Assembly (NCBI GenBank): GCA_947453205.1
Contig: CANGFT010000006.1
Span: forward strand, 58,150 to 122,149
DNA length: 64,000 bases
Reading direction: 5' to 3'
From: Beijerinckiaceae bacterium
GTDB taxonomy: Bacteria > Pseudomonadota > Alphaproteobacteria > Rhizobiales > Beijerinckiaceae
The position numbers were made by a program, and so were the translations under genes. The notes beneath the pieces are model-generated. The model saw nothing but the letters and a program-made list of their open reading frames with translations, was not told the DNA's origin and made no database searches. Shown piece after piece: positions 25,432-33,693 of this stretch (position 1 is the first letter of the stretch; each line of letters opens with the position of its first letter).

Positions 25432-26936
25432 CCTACAGCCTCCATGCAAGCATTGAGATAAATCCAAAAATCAAATCCATTGTTCCTTTTCGAAGTAGGT
25501 AGCTTAACATCACTGGCCTCTGCCAGACAGCGTACTTTTTGAAGTTTGCAAAAGGCTGGCGAGGGCTCGGACTGTGCTGTTACGGTCTCGCCATTCTGGC
25601 TTGAATCCCCCGCAGCAGCAATCGTCCCACCCCCATCCGTCCATCGCCCCAGATCATCCCTCGGCTGCGTCCGCCAGGCCCCGCCATTGGCGCCGTCGCC
25701 GCCATCCCCTGCCCCATCGGCAGGCGCGCCCGCCTCGACATCCCCTCCATCCTCCTTCACCCCCCTTGGCCCATAGCCCACGGCCTCGCGCTTCTCGTCA
25801 TCGCTGAGGAAGCTCGCGGCGCCGATGCGCGCCCATTCCTTGGTGCGCTCGTCGGCGAGGGCGTCGAGGCGGTCGAGGTCGTAGTCGAAGCGGAAGGCGC
25901 CATAGGCCGGCTCGAGCCAGGCGGCGAAGCTTTTCTGAATGCGCGCCACCAGCGGGATCACCGTCTGGCGCCAGAAGGCGCGGTGGGCCTCCTGATAATT
26001 GGCGTAAGTATTGTCGCCGGGCAGGCCCAGCAGCAGGGGCGGCACGCCGAAGGCGAGGGCGATCTCGCGGGCGGCGGCGTTTTTCGCCTCCATGAAATCC
26101 ATGTCCTTGGGCGAGAGCGACAGCGCCTTCCAGTCAAGCCCGCCCTCGAGCAGGAGGGGGCGGCCCGAATTGCGCGGCCCCGAGAAATTCTCTTCAAGCT
26201 CAGCCTTCAGCCGCGTGAACTGCTCGTCGCTCAGGGCCGTTCCATCGGGCCCGGAATAAACCAGCGCGCCTGAGGGACGCGCGGCGTTGTCGAGCAGGGC
26301 GCGGTTCCAGTGCGCGGCGGCGTCGTGGGTCTCAAGCGCGCAGCGCGCCGCCTGAACGGGGGCGAAGCCATAGTGGTCGTCGAGTGGATGAAAGAACTTC
26401 AGATGCAGGATCGGCGCTACGCCCTCGCTGAGCATGTCAAAGACGATGCGCTCGCCCCCTGCCTGATATTCAAATCCCGCAGGCCAGCCATTGGGGCCGG
26501 GAATGATGGACATGCGGTCGGGGCGCAGCGCATAGAGCTCGCGCAGCGCGCCATCAATCTGCGCGCCCTCAACATAGGCGTTGCCGAACAGCAGGAGATT
26601 GCTGATGAGCTGCTCCAGAAAGGCGGCGCCCACCTCCGTCGGATTGGGACGCGCGAGCAACAAAAGCGCGGGATGATCCTCCACCTCCTCGCGCCCCTCA
26701 TAGGCGCGCCAGGCGATGCTGGCCGCCGCCTCCGCCACCATGCGCACGGCGCGGTAGGCGACGGGGTTGTTCTCATAGCCAAGGCGCGTCAGCTCCACCG
26801 CGCTGCGCGGCGCCTGGCGCGCGCCGCCATAGGTCAGATGCGCGATGAGCGGCCCCGTGCGGGAGGCCTTCAGGTCGATCTGCGGCGCGCGCGGAAGCGC
26901 GCCCGCGCCAAAGAGACGCGAGATGAAATTCGCCAT
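25413..26936 (-). CDS. GTA g3: portal protein with a variable, toxin-like C-terminal tip
   Basis: HK97-type portal through which DNA is packaged and ejected. Residues 1-390 are the portal core (ENPVAYRAVRMVAEAAASI, LLFGNAYVEG, FHPLDDHYGFAPVQAARCAL, FGVPPLLLGLPGDNTYANYQEAHRAFW), the normal length of GTA portals. Residues about 390-440 form a Gly/Asp-rich linker ending WRTQPRDDLGRWTDGGG, a motif like the pre-toxin linkers of phage-borne polymorphic toxins. The last about 65 residues are a different domain with four or more cysteines (FCKLQKVRC, LNACMEAVGC). A 77-residue gene overlaps its 3' end, and a second linker-tip copy lies downstream. The portal role is certain; the toxin role of the tip is inferred. 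Confidence 0.92.
   Translation of the reverse strand: MANFISRLFGAGALPRAPQIDLKASRTGPLIAHLTYGGARQAPRSAVELTRLGYENNPVAYRAVRMVAEAAASIAWRAYEGREEVEDHPALLLLARPNPTEVGAAFLEQLISNLLLFGNAYVEGAQIDGALRELYALRPDRMSIIPGPNGWPAGFEYQAGGERIVFDMLSEGVAPILHLKFFHPLDDHYGFAPVQAARCALETHDAAAHWNRALLDNAARPSGALVYSGPDGTALSDEQFTRLKAELEENFSGPRNSGRPLLLEGGLDWKALSLSPKDMDFMEAKNAAAREIALAFGVPPLLLGLPGDNTYANYQEAHRAFWRQTVIPLVARIQKSFAAWLEPAYGAFRFDYDLDRLDALADERTKEWARIGAASFLSDDEKREAVGYGPRGVKEDGGDVEAGAPADGAGDGGDGANGGAWRTQPRDDLGRWTDGGGTIAAAGDSSQNGETVTAQSEPSPAFCKLQKVRCLAEASDVKLPTSKRNNGFDFWIYLNACMEAVGCLGRA
25626..25714. repeat. 89-bp perfect direct repeat, copy in the portal linker
   Basis: Partner of 24445-24533. It encodes portal residues about 408-437. 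Recombination between the copies would delete about 1.18 kb (the present tip, copy C and the 172-residue gene) and put the orphan tip onto the portal. Confidence 0.95.
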
Positions 26937-26961
26937 GGTCTGAACCTCGGTGCAGGGTGGA

Positions 26962-28353
26962 TTAAAGGCGTCGCAGCTTCGGGCCGGGGAACCGCGCCTT
27001 GAGGGCGAGTTCGCTCACCGCCCAGACCAGCGCGTCGAGCCGGTCGGGACTGCGTCCATTGGGCAGGCCGCCGGGGCCGAAGGCGCACATTTCATCTTCA
27101 AGCTCGGGCAGCGCGCCCACATGGCGCACGCGGCCCTGCTCATAGAGCTGCGCGACCGGCGCCGCGCGCAGATATTTGCCGCGCGTCGCCCGCACCTTGC
27201 GCACGGGCACGCTGGCGTCGCATTCGGCGATGACGGCGCCGACCATGTCGCCGCCCTGGTTCACCTCCGCCACCAGCGCATCAGCTTCAAGACGATGATA
27301 GAGCGCAACGGCGGCGGCCGACCATGCGGCGGGACGCGCCGCGCTGAGGGTGGCGTCGGCCAGCACATAGATGACGTCATCCCCATCCATGCCCACAGCC
27401 ACGATGCCGCAGCGGTCGGCGCGTTTATGGGCGCTGGCGGGCGGGTCCACCGCCACAACGATCTGACGCAGCGGCGGCGGCGCCTCGCAACGGTTCGCCT
27501 CGATCATCGCGCGGGTGAACAGGGCGTCGGCGCGATCCTCGATCAATTCGCCATCCAGCTCCTGCCGACCCAGCCGCGTTCCTGCGTAGCGCGCCACGAC
27601 GCTGCGAAAGAAATCAGGCGCGAGGTTGGCGCTGTTGTCGATGGTCTTGGCGCGGGAGACGGCGCTGCGGGGATCGGCGAGCAGGCGCTTCAACAAAAGC
27701 GTGGGGCGCGGCGTCGTCGTGATGACCTGCCTTGGATGCTCGCCCAGACGCAGTCCGAATTGCAGCATGTCGAAACACTCCTGATCGTGGCGCCATTTGG
27801 CGAGCTCATCAAGCCAGGCGCATTCAAACTGAGGCCCGCGCAGGCTCTCGGGATCTTCAGCGGAAAAGCACTGGGCCACCGCGCCATTGGACCATTGCAG
27901 ACGCCGACGCGAGGGCTCCCAATTGGGCCGTTCGCGGCCGTGGATGGCGAGCAGGCCGGAGACGCCCTCCACCATGACGTCGCGCACATCCGCCATGGTC
28001 TCGCCGATGAGGGCGATGCGGCCCACGGGCTTTTGCGCAAAGCCGGGAAGCCCCAGCGCAAGGCCGCGCACCCATTCGGCGCCGGTGCGCGTCTTGCCAG
28101 CGCCGCGCCCGCCCATCACCACCCATTGCATCCATGGCCCGCCATCGCGGGCGGCGCGCGGGGGAAGCTGGTCGTCGCGCGCGCCGAGCTCCCACAGCGC
28201 ATGCAGCGCGGCAAGCTCAGAGGCGCCGTAAGGCTCAAGCAGCGTCGTCAGCGCCGCCTGACCGCAACCCGAGTTTCTGAGCCAGGTCAGCCCGCAGCCC
28301 GGCCAGGTCAGGGGAAGCGCAAGTGTTGGGATCAGAGGCGTCTGCAGCTCCAT
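26962..28353 (-). CDS. GTA g2: large terminase subunit
   Basis: DNA-packaging ATPase and nuclease. The Walker A-type motif is VMGGRGAGKTRTGAEWV, the Walker B/C region includes FECAWLDELAKW, and the nuclease half has VVAVDPPASAHKRADRCGIV. The C-terminal NGRSPDRLDALVWAVSEL is typical of GTA g2. From the ATG at 28353 the product is 463 residues; an in-frame ATG at 28392 has a weaker ribosome site. Either start overlaps the end of g1 (28235), which is unusually deep but common in GTA clusters. In GTAs this enzyme packages mostly random host DNA. Confidence 0.93.
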   Translation of the reverse strand: MELQTPLIPTLALPLTWPGCGLTWLRNSGCGQAALTTLLEPYGASELAALHALWELGARDDQLPPRAARDGGPWMQWVVMGGRGAGKTRTGAEWVRGLALGLPGFAQKPVGRIALIGETMADVRDVMVEGVSGLLAIHGRERPNWEPSRRRLQWSNGAVAQCFSAEDPESLRGPQFECAWLDELAKWRHDQECFDMLQFGLRLGEHPRQVITTTPRPTLLLKRLLADPRSAVSRAKTIDNSANLAPDFFRSVVARYAGTRLGRQELDGELIEDRADALFTRAMIEANRCEAPPPLRQIVVAVDPPASAHKRADRCGIVAVGMDGDDVIYVLADATLSAARPAAWSAAAVALYHRLEADALVAEVNQGGDMVGAVIAECDASVPVRKVRATRGKYLRAAPVAQLYEQGRVRHVGALPELEDEMCAFGPGGLPNGRSPDRLDALVWAVSELALKARFPGPKLRRL

Positions 28354-28840
28354 CCTTCGCGCGCTCCCTTTGGTCTGGCTTGATGAGTTCATTGAGCCGC
28401 ACCGCGTCGGCCTGTAGCTTCACGACGGCGCTCATGATCTTGGCGTGACGCTCGGGATCATTGGGCAGGCCCTCCTCATTCACATCGGCCTCGACGGCGC
28501 GCATGAGGCGGGCGATCTCCACCATGAGGCGCCGATGCAGCGCCCTGGGCGAGAGTTCGCTGCGCGAAATCGGCTTTTGCGATAGGCCCCGCGAGAGGCG
28601 CGGCGCCTTGATCTTGGAGGCCTCGCGCAGGCTGCGTTTGGCTCTGGCGGCGGCGAGGCGCTCCGGCACGCGCCAGAACCATTTGTTGGAGATGCGCGCG
28701 CGCAATGTGCAGGGCGAGAAGCCGAGCGTCCGCGCGGCTTGCGGCAAAGTCACCTCGCCCGCTTCATATTGCGCGCGCACATGCGCCAGCAGCGCCGCGT
28801 CAGGATCAGGCAGGGGCGTGAATGGGGGATGCGCTGGCAT
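28235..28840 (-). CDS. GTA g1-type small terminase-like protein
   Basis: A 201-residue basic protein with a helix-turn-helix region (VTLPQAARTLGFSPCTLRARI) and a helical C-terminal half (LMVEIARLMRAVEADVNEEG, ADAVRLNELIKPDQ). Its position before the large terminase and its HTH fit a small terminase or g1 equivalent that presents DNA for packaging. The ATG at 28840 was chosen because AGGAG lies 5 bases upstream; longer in-frame starts (28873, 28933) would place a strong hairpin inside the coding region. It is the first gene of the 20-kb GTA transcript. Confidence 0.78.
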   Translation of the reverse strand: MPAHPPFTPLPDPDAALLAHVRAQYEAGEVTLPQAARTLGFSPCTLRARISNKWFWRVPERLAAARAKRSLREASKIKAPRLSRGLSQKPISRSELSPRALHRRLMVEIARLMRAVEADVNEEGLPNDPERHAKIMSAVVKLQADAVRLNELIKPDQRERAKDGAADASDPNTCASPDLAGLRADLAQKLGLRSGGADDAA

Positions 28841-28874
28841 GGGCGCTCCTTTTTGGCGAGAGGGTGTGGACATG

Positions 28875-28901
28875 AAAAAGGCCCCGTGGGAGCGGGGCCT
28901 T
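28875..28901 (-). terminator. Hairpin plus T-run in the leader of the GTA operon (terminator or attenuator)
   Basis: Read on the minus strand, AAGGCCCCG and CGGGGCCTT form a 9-bp perfect stem with a 6-base loop, followed at once by five T. It sits 35 bp upstream of the g1 start, so a transcript starting farther upstream would meet an intrinsic terminator before the GTA genes. It may end antisense transcription from downstream loci or act as an attenuator; the sequence alone does not separate these. Confidence 0.7.
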
Positions 28902-28992
28902 GGTGTGGGGTGATGTAAATTGACGAAATTCAAGATGGCCTAAGCGGCCTTTCTCAGTTACTTTTGTTCAATTCAAAATTCAGGCCATTGAA

Positions 28993-29649
28993 ATGAAACG
29001 AAAATTCATTTTCACTGATGAAGCTGGATGTTTTACGTTCAATCGCGAGCCGAATGTGAGCCGCTTTTTCATTGTATGCACTGTCGTGATGGACGATTGC
29101 GAGGTCGCCAGCGAGTTACTGGAATTACGCAGAAAACTTGCATGGGAAGGCGCCGACCTTAACGACTATTTTCATGCGACCTCTGACAAGCAATCTGTTC
29201 GAGACCGGGTTTATGAAGCAATGATGGGGTATGTATTTTCGATACAAGCAACAATCATGGAAAAATCAAAAGCGAATTTCGCAATCAGGCAGAGCAAGCC
29301 GAGTTTTTACAAGACGGGTTTTTATTTTCATTTCAAAAACGGCGTCGCCCCACTGATAGCAGAGGCATCAGAGACGCTTATGACTGCGGCGTGTCTGGGA
29401 TCCAGAAGAGAACGCTCCGCTTTCCAGGACGCAATCTCTGATGTGATGCGGCAGACCCACAATCACGGCGAATGGAAAGCTGACTTCCTGCCATGTCAGG
29501 CAGATCCCTGCTTACAAGTAGCGGACTATTGCGCCTGGGCGATTCAGCGAAAATGGGAGCGAGATGATCTGCGTTCATATGGCATCATTAAAGACCGAAT
29601 TACTTATGAATATGACCTCTGGCAAAGCGAAACAAAGCAATACTATTGA
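28993..29649 (+). CDS. DUF3800 protein
   Basis: A 218-residue protein with the DUF3800 signature: FTDEAG near the N-terminus, whose Asp-Glu pair corresponds to a conserved acidic site of this RNase H-like fold, and a C-terminal LQVADYCAWAIQRKWER segment. Function is not established; members are common near phage and defence genes. It is divergently placed from the GTA operon and AT-richer than neighbouring genes, suggesting acquisition. The ATG at 28993 follows a 90-bp AT-rich gap that may hold both its promoter and that of the GTA operon. Confidence 0.82.
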   Translation: MKRKFIFTDEAGCFTFNREPNVSRFFIVCTVVMDDCEVASELLELRRKLAWEGADLNDYFHATSDKQSVRDRVYEAMMGYVFSIQATIMEKSKANFAIRQSKPSFYKTGFYFHFKNGVAPLIAEASETLMTAACLGSRRERSAFQDAISDVMRQTHNHGEWKADFLPCQADPCLQVADYCAWAIQRKWERDDLRSYGIIKDRITYEYDLWQSETKQYY

Positions 29650-29655
29650 GGAAAA

Positions 29656-29732
29656 GTGCGGCCCGCGAAATCCGCGATCTTGGCTATCCGCAGAAGCGCC
29701 CTGGGGCGCGTATCACCAAGCAAGGGCCGCAC
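29656..29732 (+). ncRNA. Candidate structured RNA element with nested stems
   Basis: A 9-bp perfect inverted repeat (GTGCGGCCC, 29656-29664, and GGGCCGCAC, 29724-29732) encloses a second pair (CTTGG/CCAAG), which in turn encloses a GCGCC/GGCGC hairpin, plus a small GCG/CGC pairing on the 5' side. The region is non-coding on both strands. It starts 6 bp after the DUF3800 stop and may be its 3' end structure, a small RNA or a leader. No known RNA family was recognised. Confidence 0.4.
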
Positions 29733-29954
29733 ATGTCAAAAATAGGAACCCCACTCCACGATGTCAACAAAAGACCGTTCAAAAATAATTTCTAACGGGT
29801 GAGGCCTGCAGCGCTCCCGCTCCCCCCACACTTCTGGAGCATGTCGCAACCCTACCGAACCAGCGTCACGCTGTCAAGGATTATTTTCTTTATAGGAATT
29901 TAAGTTATAACTTCCTCTCTGGACACGCCTTTTCCCGCGGGGCAAAGCTTGCCC
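29733..29954. other. AT-rich non-coding gap before the isomerase-like gene
   Basis: No credible reading frame is seen. It contains an AT-rich tract (29879-29913) with a perfect 12-bp palindrome and is likely the promoter region of the gene starting at 29955. Confidence 0.5.
29902..29913. promoter_or_regulatory. 12-bp perfect palindrome, candidate operator
   Basis: AAGTTATAACTT is its own reverse complement and lies 42 bp upstream of the ATG at 29955 in an AT-rich patch, where a dimeric repressor or activator could bind. No regulator is assigned. Confidence 0.35.
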
Positions 29955-30767
29955 ATGCAAATCATCTCCCTCGCCGCCCTCACCATTCTCGACTGCGGTC
30001 CCGCCGGCCAGGTCCGCGCCTGCGCTGAAGCCGGCTTCACCCATGCGGGGCTTCGGCTCAACCCGCTTCTGGCGACGGATCAGGCCGTCGCTGGCGATCC
30101 CGTCAAAGAGGCGGAAGTCGAAAGCCTCATGCGCGAGACAGGGCTGGAGCTTCTTGAGGTCGGCGTCTTCCCCGTCACGGCCGCCATGGATGTCGAGGCC
30201 CTGCGCCCGGTTCTGGCGCTGTCGCAAAGGCTCGGGGGCCATTTCATCGTCTGCCCCATCGAAGACCCCGATGAGGCCCGGCGCATCGAGACCTTCTCGC
30301 GCCTGTGCGATCTCGCCGCCACCTATGGGCTGGGCGCCCTTGTCGAATTCAACCCCTACAGCGGCTGCCGCTCGCTGGATGCGGCGGTCGCGCTCGTCCG
30401 GGCGGTCAAACGTCCCAACGCCGCGCTGGTTCTTGACGCGCTGCATCTGTCACGCTCGGGCGGCCATCCCCGCGATCTCAGCAGCGTCGACCCCGCCCTG
30501 CTTCAGCTCGTCCATTTCTGCGACGCCCCGCCCTTCAATGCCGATGGCCGCAGCGCCGATGAATTGCGGCGGGAGTCGCGCACGGCGCGGCTGCTTCCGG
30601 GGGAAGGCGGGCTTTGGCTTGCAGAACTGCTGGAGGCCTTGCCCCGCGACATCCCCATCAGCATCGAGGCGCCCAGCGCCCGCCACGCGCAATTGCCCGC
30701 AGGCGAACGCGCGAAACTGGCCCTCGACGCCACCACGGACTTTCTGAAAAAGATCGGCCGCGCCTGA
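29955..30767 (+). CDS. Sugar phosphate isomerase/epimerase-like TIM-barrel protein
   Basis: A 270-residue protein of the AP-endonuclease-2-like TIM barrel superfamily (xylose isomerase-like). Metal-site candidates follow the family order: Glu in LVEFNPYSG, Asp/His in VLDALHLSRSGG, His/Asp in VHFCDAPPF, and Glu in SIEAPSA. Substrate cannot be told. The ATG at 29955 is preferred to a TTG 6 bases earlier. It stands alone, convergent with the YcgN gene 24 bp away. Confidence 0.85.
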   Translation: MQIISLAALTILDCGPAGQVRACAEAGFTHAGLRLNPLLATDQAVAGDPVKEAEVESLMRETGLELLEVGVFPVTAAMDVEALRPVLALSQRLGGHFIVCPIEDPDEARRIETFSRLCDLAATYGLGALVEFNPYSGCRSLDAAVALVRAVKRPNAALVLDALHLSRSGGHPRDLSSVDPALLQLVHFCDAPPFNADGRSADELRRESRTARLLPGEGGLWLAELLEALPRDIPISIEAPSARHAQLPAGERAKLALDATTDFLKKIGRA

Positions 30768-30791
30768 AGCCTTGGCTCTAAGGTTCGGGCT

Positions 30792-31280
30792 TCAGGCTTT
30801 GGGTCTGCGCCCGCGCGGATTGCGGCCCGGCCAATCCCTGATGTGATCGGGCCATTCCTCGAAGACCACCTCCTCTTCGGTGAGGTGGACCTTGCCCCGC
30901 GCCGAGATCCCGGCTTCATGCACGGTCTCGGGTCGGCCTGAGACCAGCGGATGCCACCACTTCAAATCCTTGCCTTCCGCGACGAGCCGATAGGCGCAGC
31001 TTGGCGGCAGCCAGGGCAGGCTGCGCACGGCCTCAGGCGTCAGCTGCACGCAATCGGGCACGAGCTTCTTGCGTTTGGAATAGTTGGCGCAGCGGCAGGT
31101 GTCGGCGTTGAAAAGCTTGCAGCCGATGTCGGTGAAATGAATCTCCCCGGTGTCCTCATCCTCAAGCTTGACCAGACAGCAGCGCCCGCAGCCGTCGCAC
31201 AGGCTCTCCCATTCCGTCTGGCTCATGTCCTCCAGAGGCTTTCGCCAGAAGGGCTCGGTCTTTTTTGGCCCGGTGGTCAT
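30792..31280 (-). CDS. YcgN-family cysteine cluster protein (UPF0260)
   Basis: A 162-residue cytoplasmic protein beginning [20 protein letters not shown] with the Cys cluster CDGCGRCC and further cysteines in GCKLF and CRCANY, the YkgJ/YcgN pattern expected to bind zinc or an Fe-S cluster. Biochemical function is unknown. Length and motifs match UPF0260 members of proteobacteria. Confidence 0.93.
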   Translation of the reverse strand: MTTGPKKTEPFWRKPLEDMSQTEWESLCDGCGRCCLVKLEDEDTGEIHFTDIGCKLFNADTCRCANYSKRKKLVPDCVQLTPEAVRSLPWLPPSCAYRLVAEGKDLKWWHPLVSGRPETVHEAGISARGKVHLTEEEVVFEEWPDHIRDWPGRNPRGRRPKA

Positions 31281-31448
31281 ATCCGCCTGTTTCCCGCCTT
31301 TGCATGAAGGTGCAGCACAAAAGTCTTATCGCCCTGACCGAATGGACCTGGCCCAGCGCACTTGCGCCCGCGCGGAAGCGTCGTCAAGTGGAGGGCGAAG
31401 TGCTATTGTGAAACCGCGAAGACAGCCAGGACATGAAAGGCTGACAGA

Positions 31449-33683
31449 GTGTTCGAAGGAACAGGCATCGCCGCTCTGTTGCGCGCCGTCTCCCGGCGCC
31501 TGCTGGCCTGCGACGCCTGGATCAATTCCTCCCTTTACGAAAGCGGGCAAACGGCCCGGCGCATCTATGCCGATTTCGCCGCCTTCATGGATCGCTTCCA
31601 TGTGGCGGGAGTCAAAAGGCTCGGCGTGGAGCTCGCCTGCGAGGGTCTGACGCTGGGGCTCGGCGGCGCCTTGCTCATGCTGGGCCTCGCCCTGCCCGCC
31701 TTCCGCGAAGTCTCCGACGAGGACTGGCTGAAGAAGCAGGACCTCGCCGTGACCTTTCTTGATCGCTACGGTCTCGAAGTCGGGCGCCGCGGCATCAAGC
31801 ACAATGACTCGGTTCCCCTCGAACAGATCCCCGAGATCCTGATTCAGGCCGCGCTGGCGACCGAGGACCGGCGCTTTTTCGACCATTTCGGCATCGACCC
31901 CATCGGGCTCTTTCGCGCGCTCAGCGTCAATGCGCGCTCGTCAGGCGTCGTGCAGGGCGGCTCCTCCATCTCCCAGCAACTCGCCAAGAACCTCTTCCTC
32001 ACCAACGAGCGCACCCTCGAGCGCAAGATCAAGGAGGCCTTTCTGGCCCTGTGGCTTGAGTTTCGCCTGCCCAAGCGCGAAATCCTCAAGCTCTATCTCG
32101 ACCGCGCCTATATGGGCGGCGGCGCCTTCGGGGTGCAGGCGGCGGCTGAGTTTTACTTCGGCAAGAATGTGCGCGACATCAATCTCGCGGAGGCCGCCAT
32201 GCTCGCGGGCCTCTTCAAGGCGCCGACGAAATACGCGCCCCACATCAATCTGCCAGCCGCCCGCGCCAGAGCCAATGACGTCCTCTCCAATCTCGTCGAC
32301 GCCGGCTATATGACGGAGGGGCAGGTCTATGCGGCCCGCCGCAATCCCGCGACCCCCGTGGACCGCAAACGCGAAAGCTCGCCGGACTGGTATCTCGACT
32401 GGGCCTTTGATGAGATCAAGCAGCTCGCAGCGAAAGGCAAGCTCGGCCATGACCGCGTGCTGACCGTGCGCACAGGCCTCGACGTCAATCTGCAGCGCAA
32501 GGCCGAGTCCGCCATCGAAGACGCCTTGCGCCAATATGGACGCAGCTTTCGCGCCAGCCAGGGCGCGACCGTGGTCATGGAGCCGCTGGGCCTCGTGCGG
32601 GCCATCGTCGGGGGACGCGACTATGGCCAGAGCCAGTTCAACCGCGCCACCGACGCCGCGCGCCAGCCCGGCTCCTCCTTCAAACCCTTTGTCTATCTGA
32701 CCGCCGTGATGACCGGCCGCTACCATCGCGAAACCCCCGTCAATGGCGCCAGCCTTTGCATCGGCGCCTGGTGCCCCAACAATTACGGCGGCGCCTCGGC
32801 GGGCATGACGCCCATGGTGGTCGCGCTGCAGAAATCGTTGAACACCGTCGCGGTCTGGCTTTCGATCAAGATCGGCGAAGCCCACTGGCCGCAGGGCCAG
32901 CCCTATCACCTCGGACGCATCGCCCAGCTCGGCCGCGCGAAGATCGTCGAGAACGCGCGCAAGATGGGCGTCGTCAACACACCGCTGACAGACACCGTCT
33001 CGCTGCCGCTGGGCGCCGCCGAAGTGAAGATGATCGACATGGCCGCCGCCTATTCGGTCTTCGCCAATGGCGGCAAGCGCGCCCCGGCCTACGCCGCCAT
33101 CGAGATCCGCAATTCGCGCGGCGACTCCATCTATCGACGCGACATGGATGGCCCCGCCTATGAGCAGGTCATTCCCGCCGACAAGATCGCCGAGATGAAC
33201 AATCTTCTGAAAGAAGTCGTGAATGGCGGCACCGCCCGCGCGGCCCAGCTCGATGGCGTCGTGGCCGCAGGCAAGACCGGCACCACCAACGCCTATCGCG
33301 ACGCCTGGTTCGACGGTTTCACCGGCAACTTTGTCTGCACGGTCTGGTTCGGGAATGACGACGACACCTCCATGAACAACATGACCGGCGGCTCCCTGCC
33401 CGCCCGCACCTGGCACGAGATCATGGCCTACGCCCATCAGGGGATCGAGCTGAAGAACCCCTATGGCGTGACCGAGATCCCGCCCATCTCCGCCAGCGCC
33501 GCCGCCAGAGCCAACGTCGCCGAAGCAAGCCGCCGCCCCGCGAGCCTCTCGCGCCGCGCCGAAGAGGCGATCCGCGACATCGAGCGGCTCCTGCGGGCCG
33601 CAAGCGACAGAACCCGCACCCTCAGCGCCGCCCCCGGACGCGGCGCCTCGATCATGAACCTGCGCGACGGGCGCATCGAATAG
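31449..33683 (+). CDS. Class A penicillin-binding protein (PBP1a family)
   Basis: Bifunctional peptidoglycan synthase. The 744-residue product has a membrane helix (about 68-86), a GT51 glycosyltransferase domain with catalytic Glu in ALATEDRRFFDHFG (about 138), QGGSSISQQLAKN, and a transpeptidase domain with active Ser in PGSSFKPFVYL (about 409), SLN (QKSLNTVAV) and KTGTTN (VAAGKTGTTNAYRD). The C-terminus is Ala/Arg-rich. Start is a GTG at 31449. Two small envelope-protein genes follow on the same strand after 10 bp and may be co-transcribed. Confidence 0.94.
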   Translation: MFEGTGIAALLRAVSRRLLACDAWINSSLYESGQTARRIYADFAAFMDRFHVAGVKRLGVELACEGLTLGLGGALLMLGLALPAFREVSDEDWLKKQDLAVTFLDRYGLEVGRRGIKHNDSVPLEQIPEILIQAALATEDRRFFDHFGIDPIGLFRALSVNARSSGVVQGGSSISQQLAKNLFLTNERTLERKIKEAFLALWLEFRLPKREILKLYLDRAYMGGGAFGVQAAAEFYFGKNVRDINLAEAAMLAGLFKAPTKYAPHINLPAARARANDVLSNLVDAGYMTEGQVYAARRNPATPVDRKRESSPDWYLDWAFDEIKQLAAKGKLGHDRVLTVRTGLDVNLQRKAESAIEDALRQYGRSFRASQGATVVMEPLGLVRAIVGGRDYGQSQFNRATDAARQPGSSFKPFVYLTAVMTGRYHRETPVNGASLCIGAWCPNNYGGASAGMTPMVVALQKSLNTVAVWLSIKIGEAHWPQGQPYHLGRIAQLGRAKIVENARKMGVVNTPLTDTVSLPLGAAEVKMIDMAAAYSVFANGGKRAPAYAAIEIRNSRGDSIYRRDMDGPAYEQVIPADKIAEMNNLLKEVVNGGTARAAQLDGVVAAGKTGTTNAYRDAWFDGFTGNFVCTVWFGNDDDTSMNNMTGGSLPARTWHEIMAYAHQGIELKNPYGVTEIPPISASAAARANVAEASRRPASLSRRAEEAIRDIERLLRAASDRTRTLSAAPGRGASIMNLRDGRIE

Positions 33684-33693
33684 GTCGCCGCCC

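Noticed and set aside
8168..28933. Ordinary integrated prophage
   Set aside because: No integrase, repressor, replication genes or attachment repeats were seen, and gene content and order follow RcGTA g1-g15.
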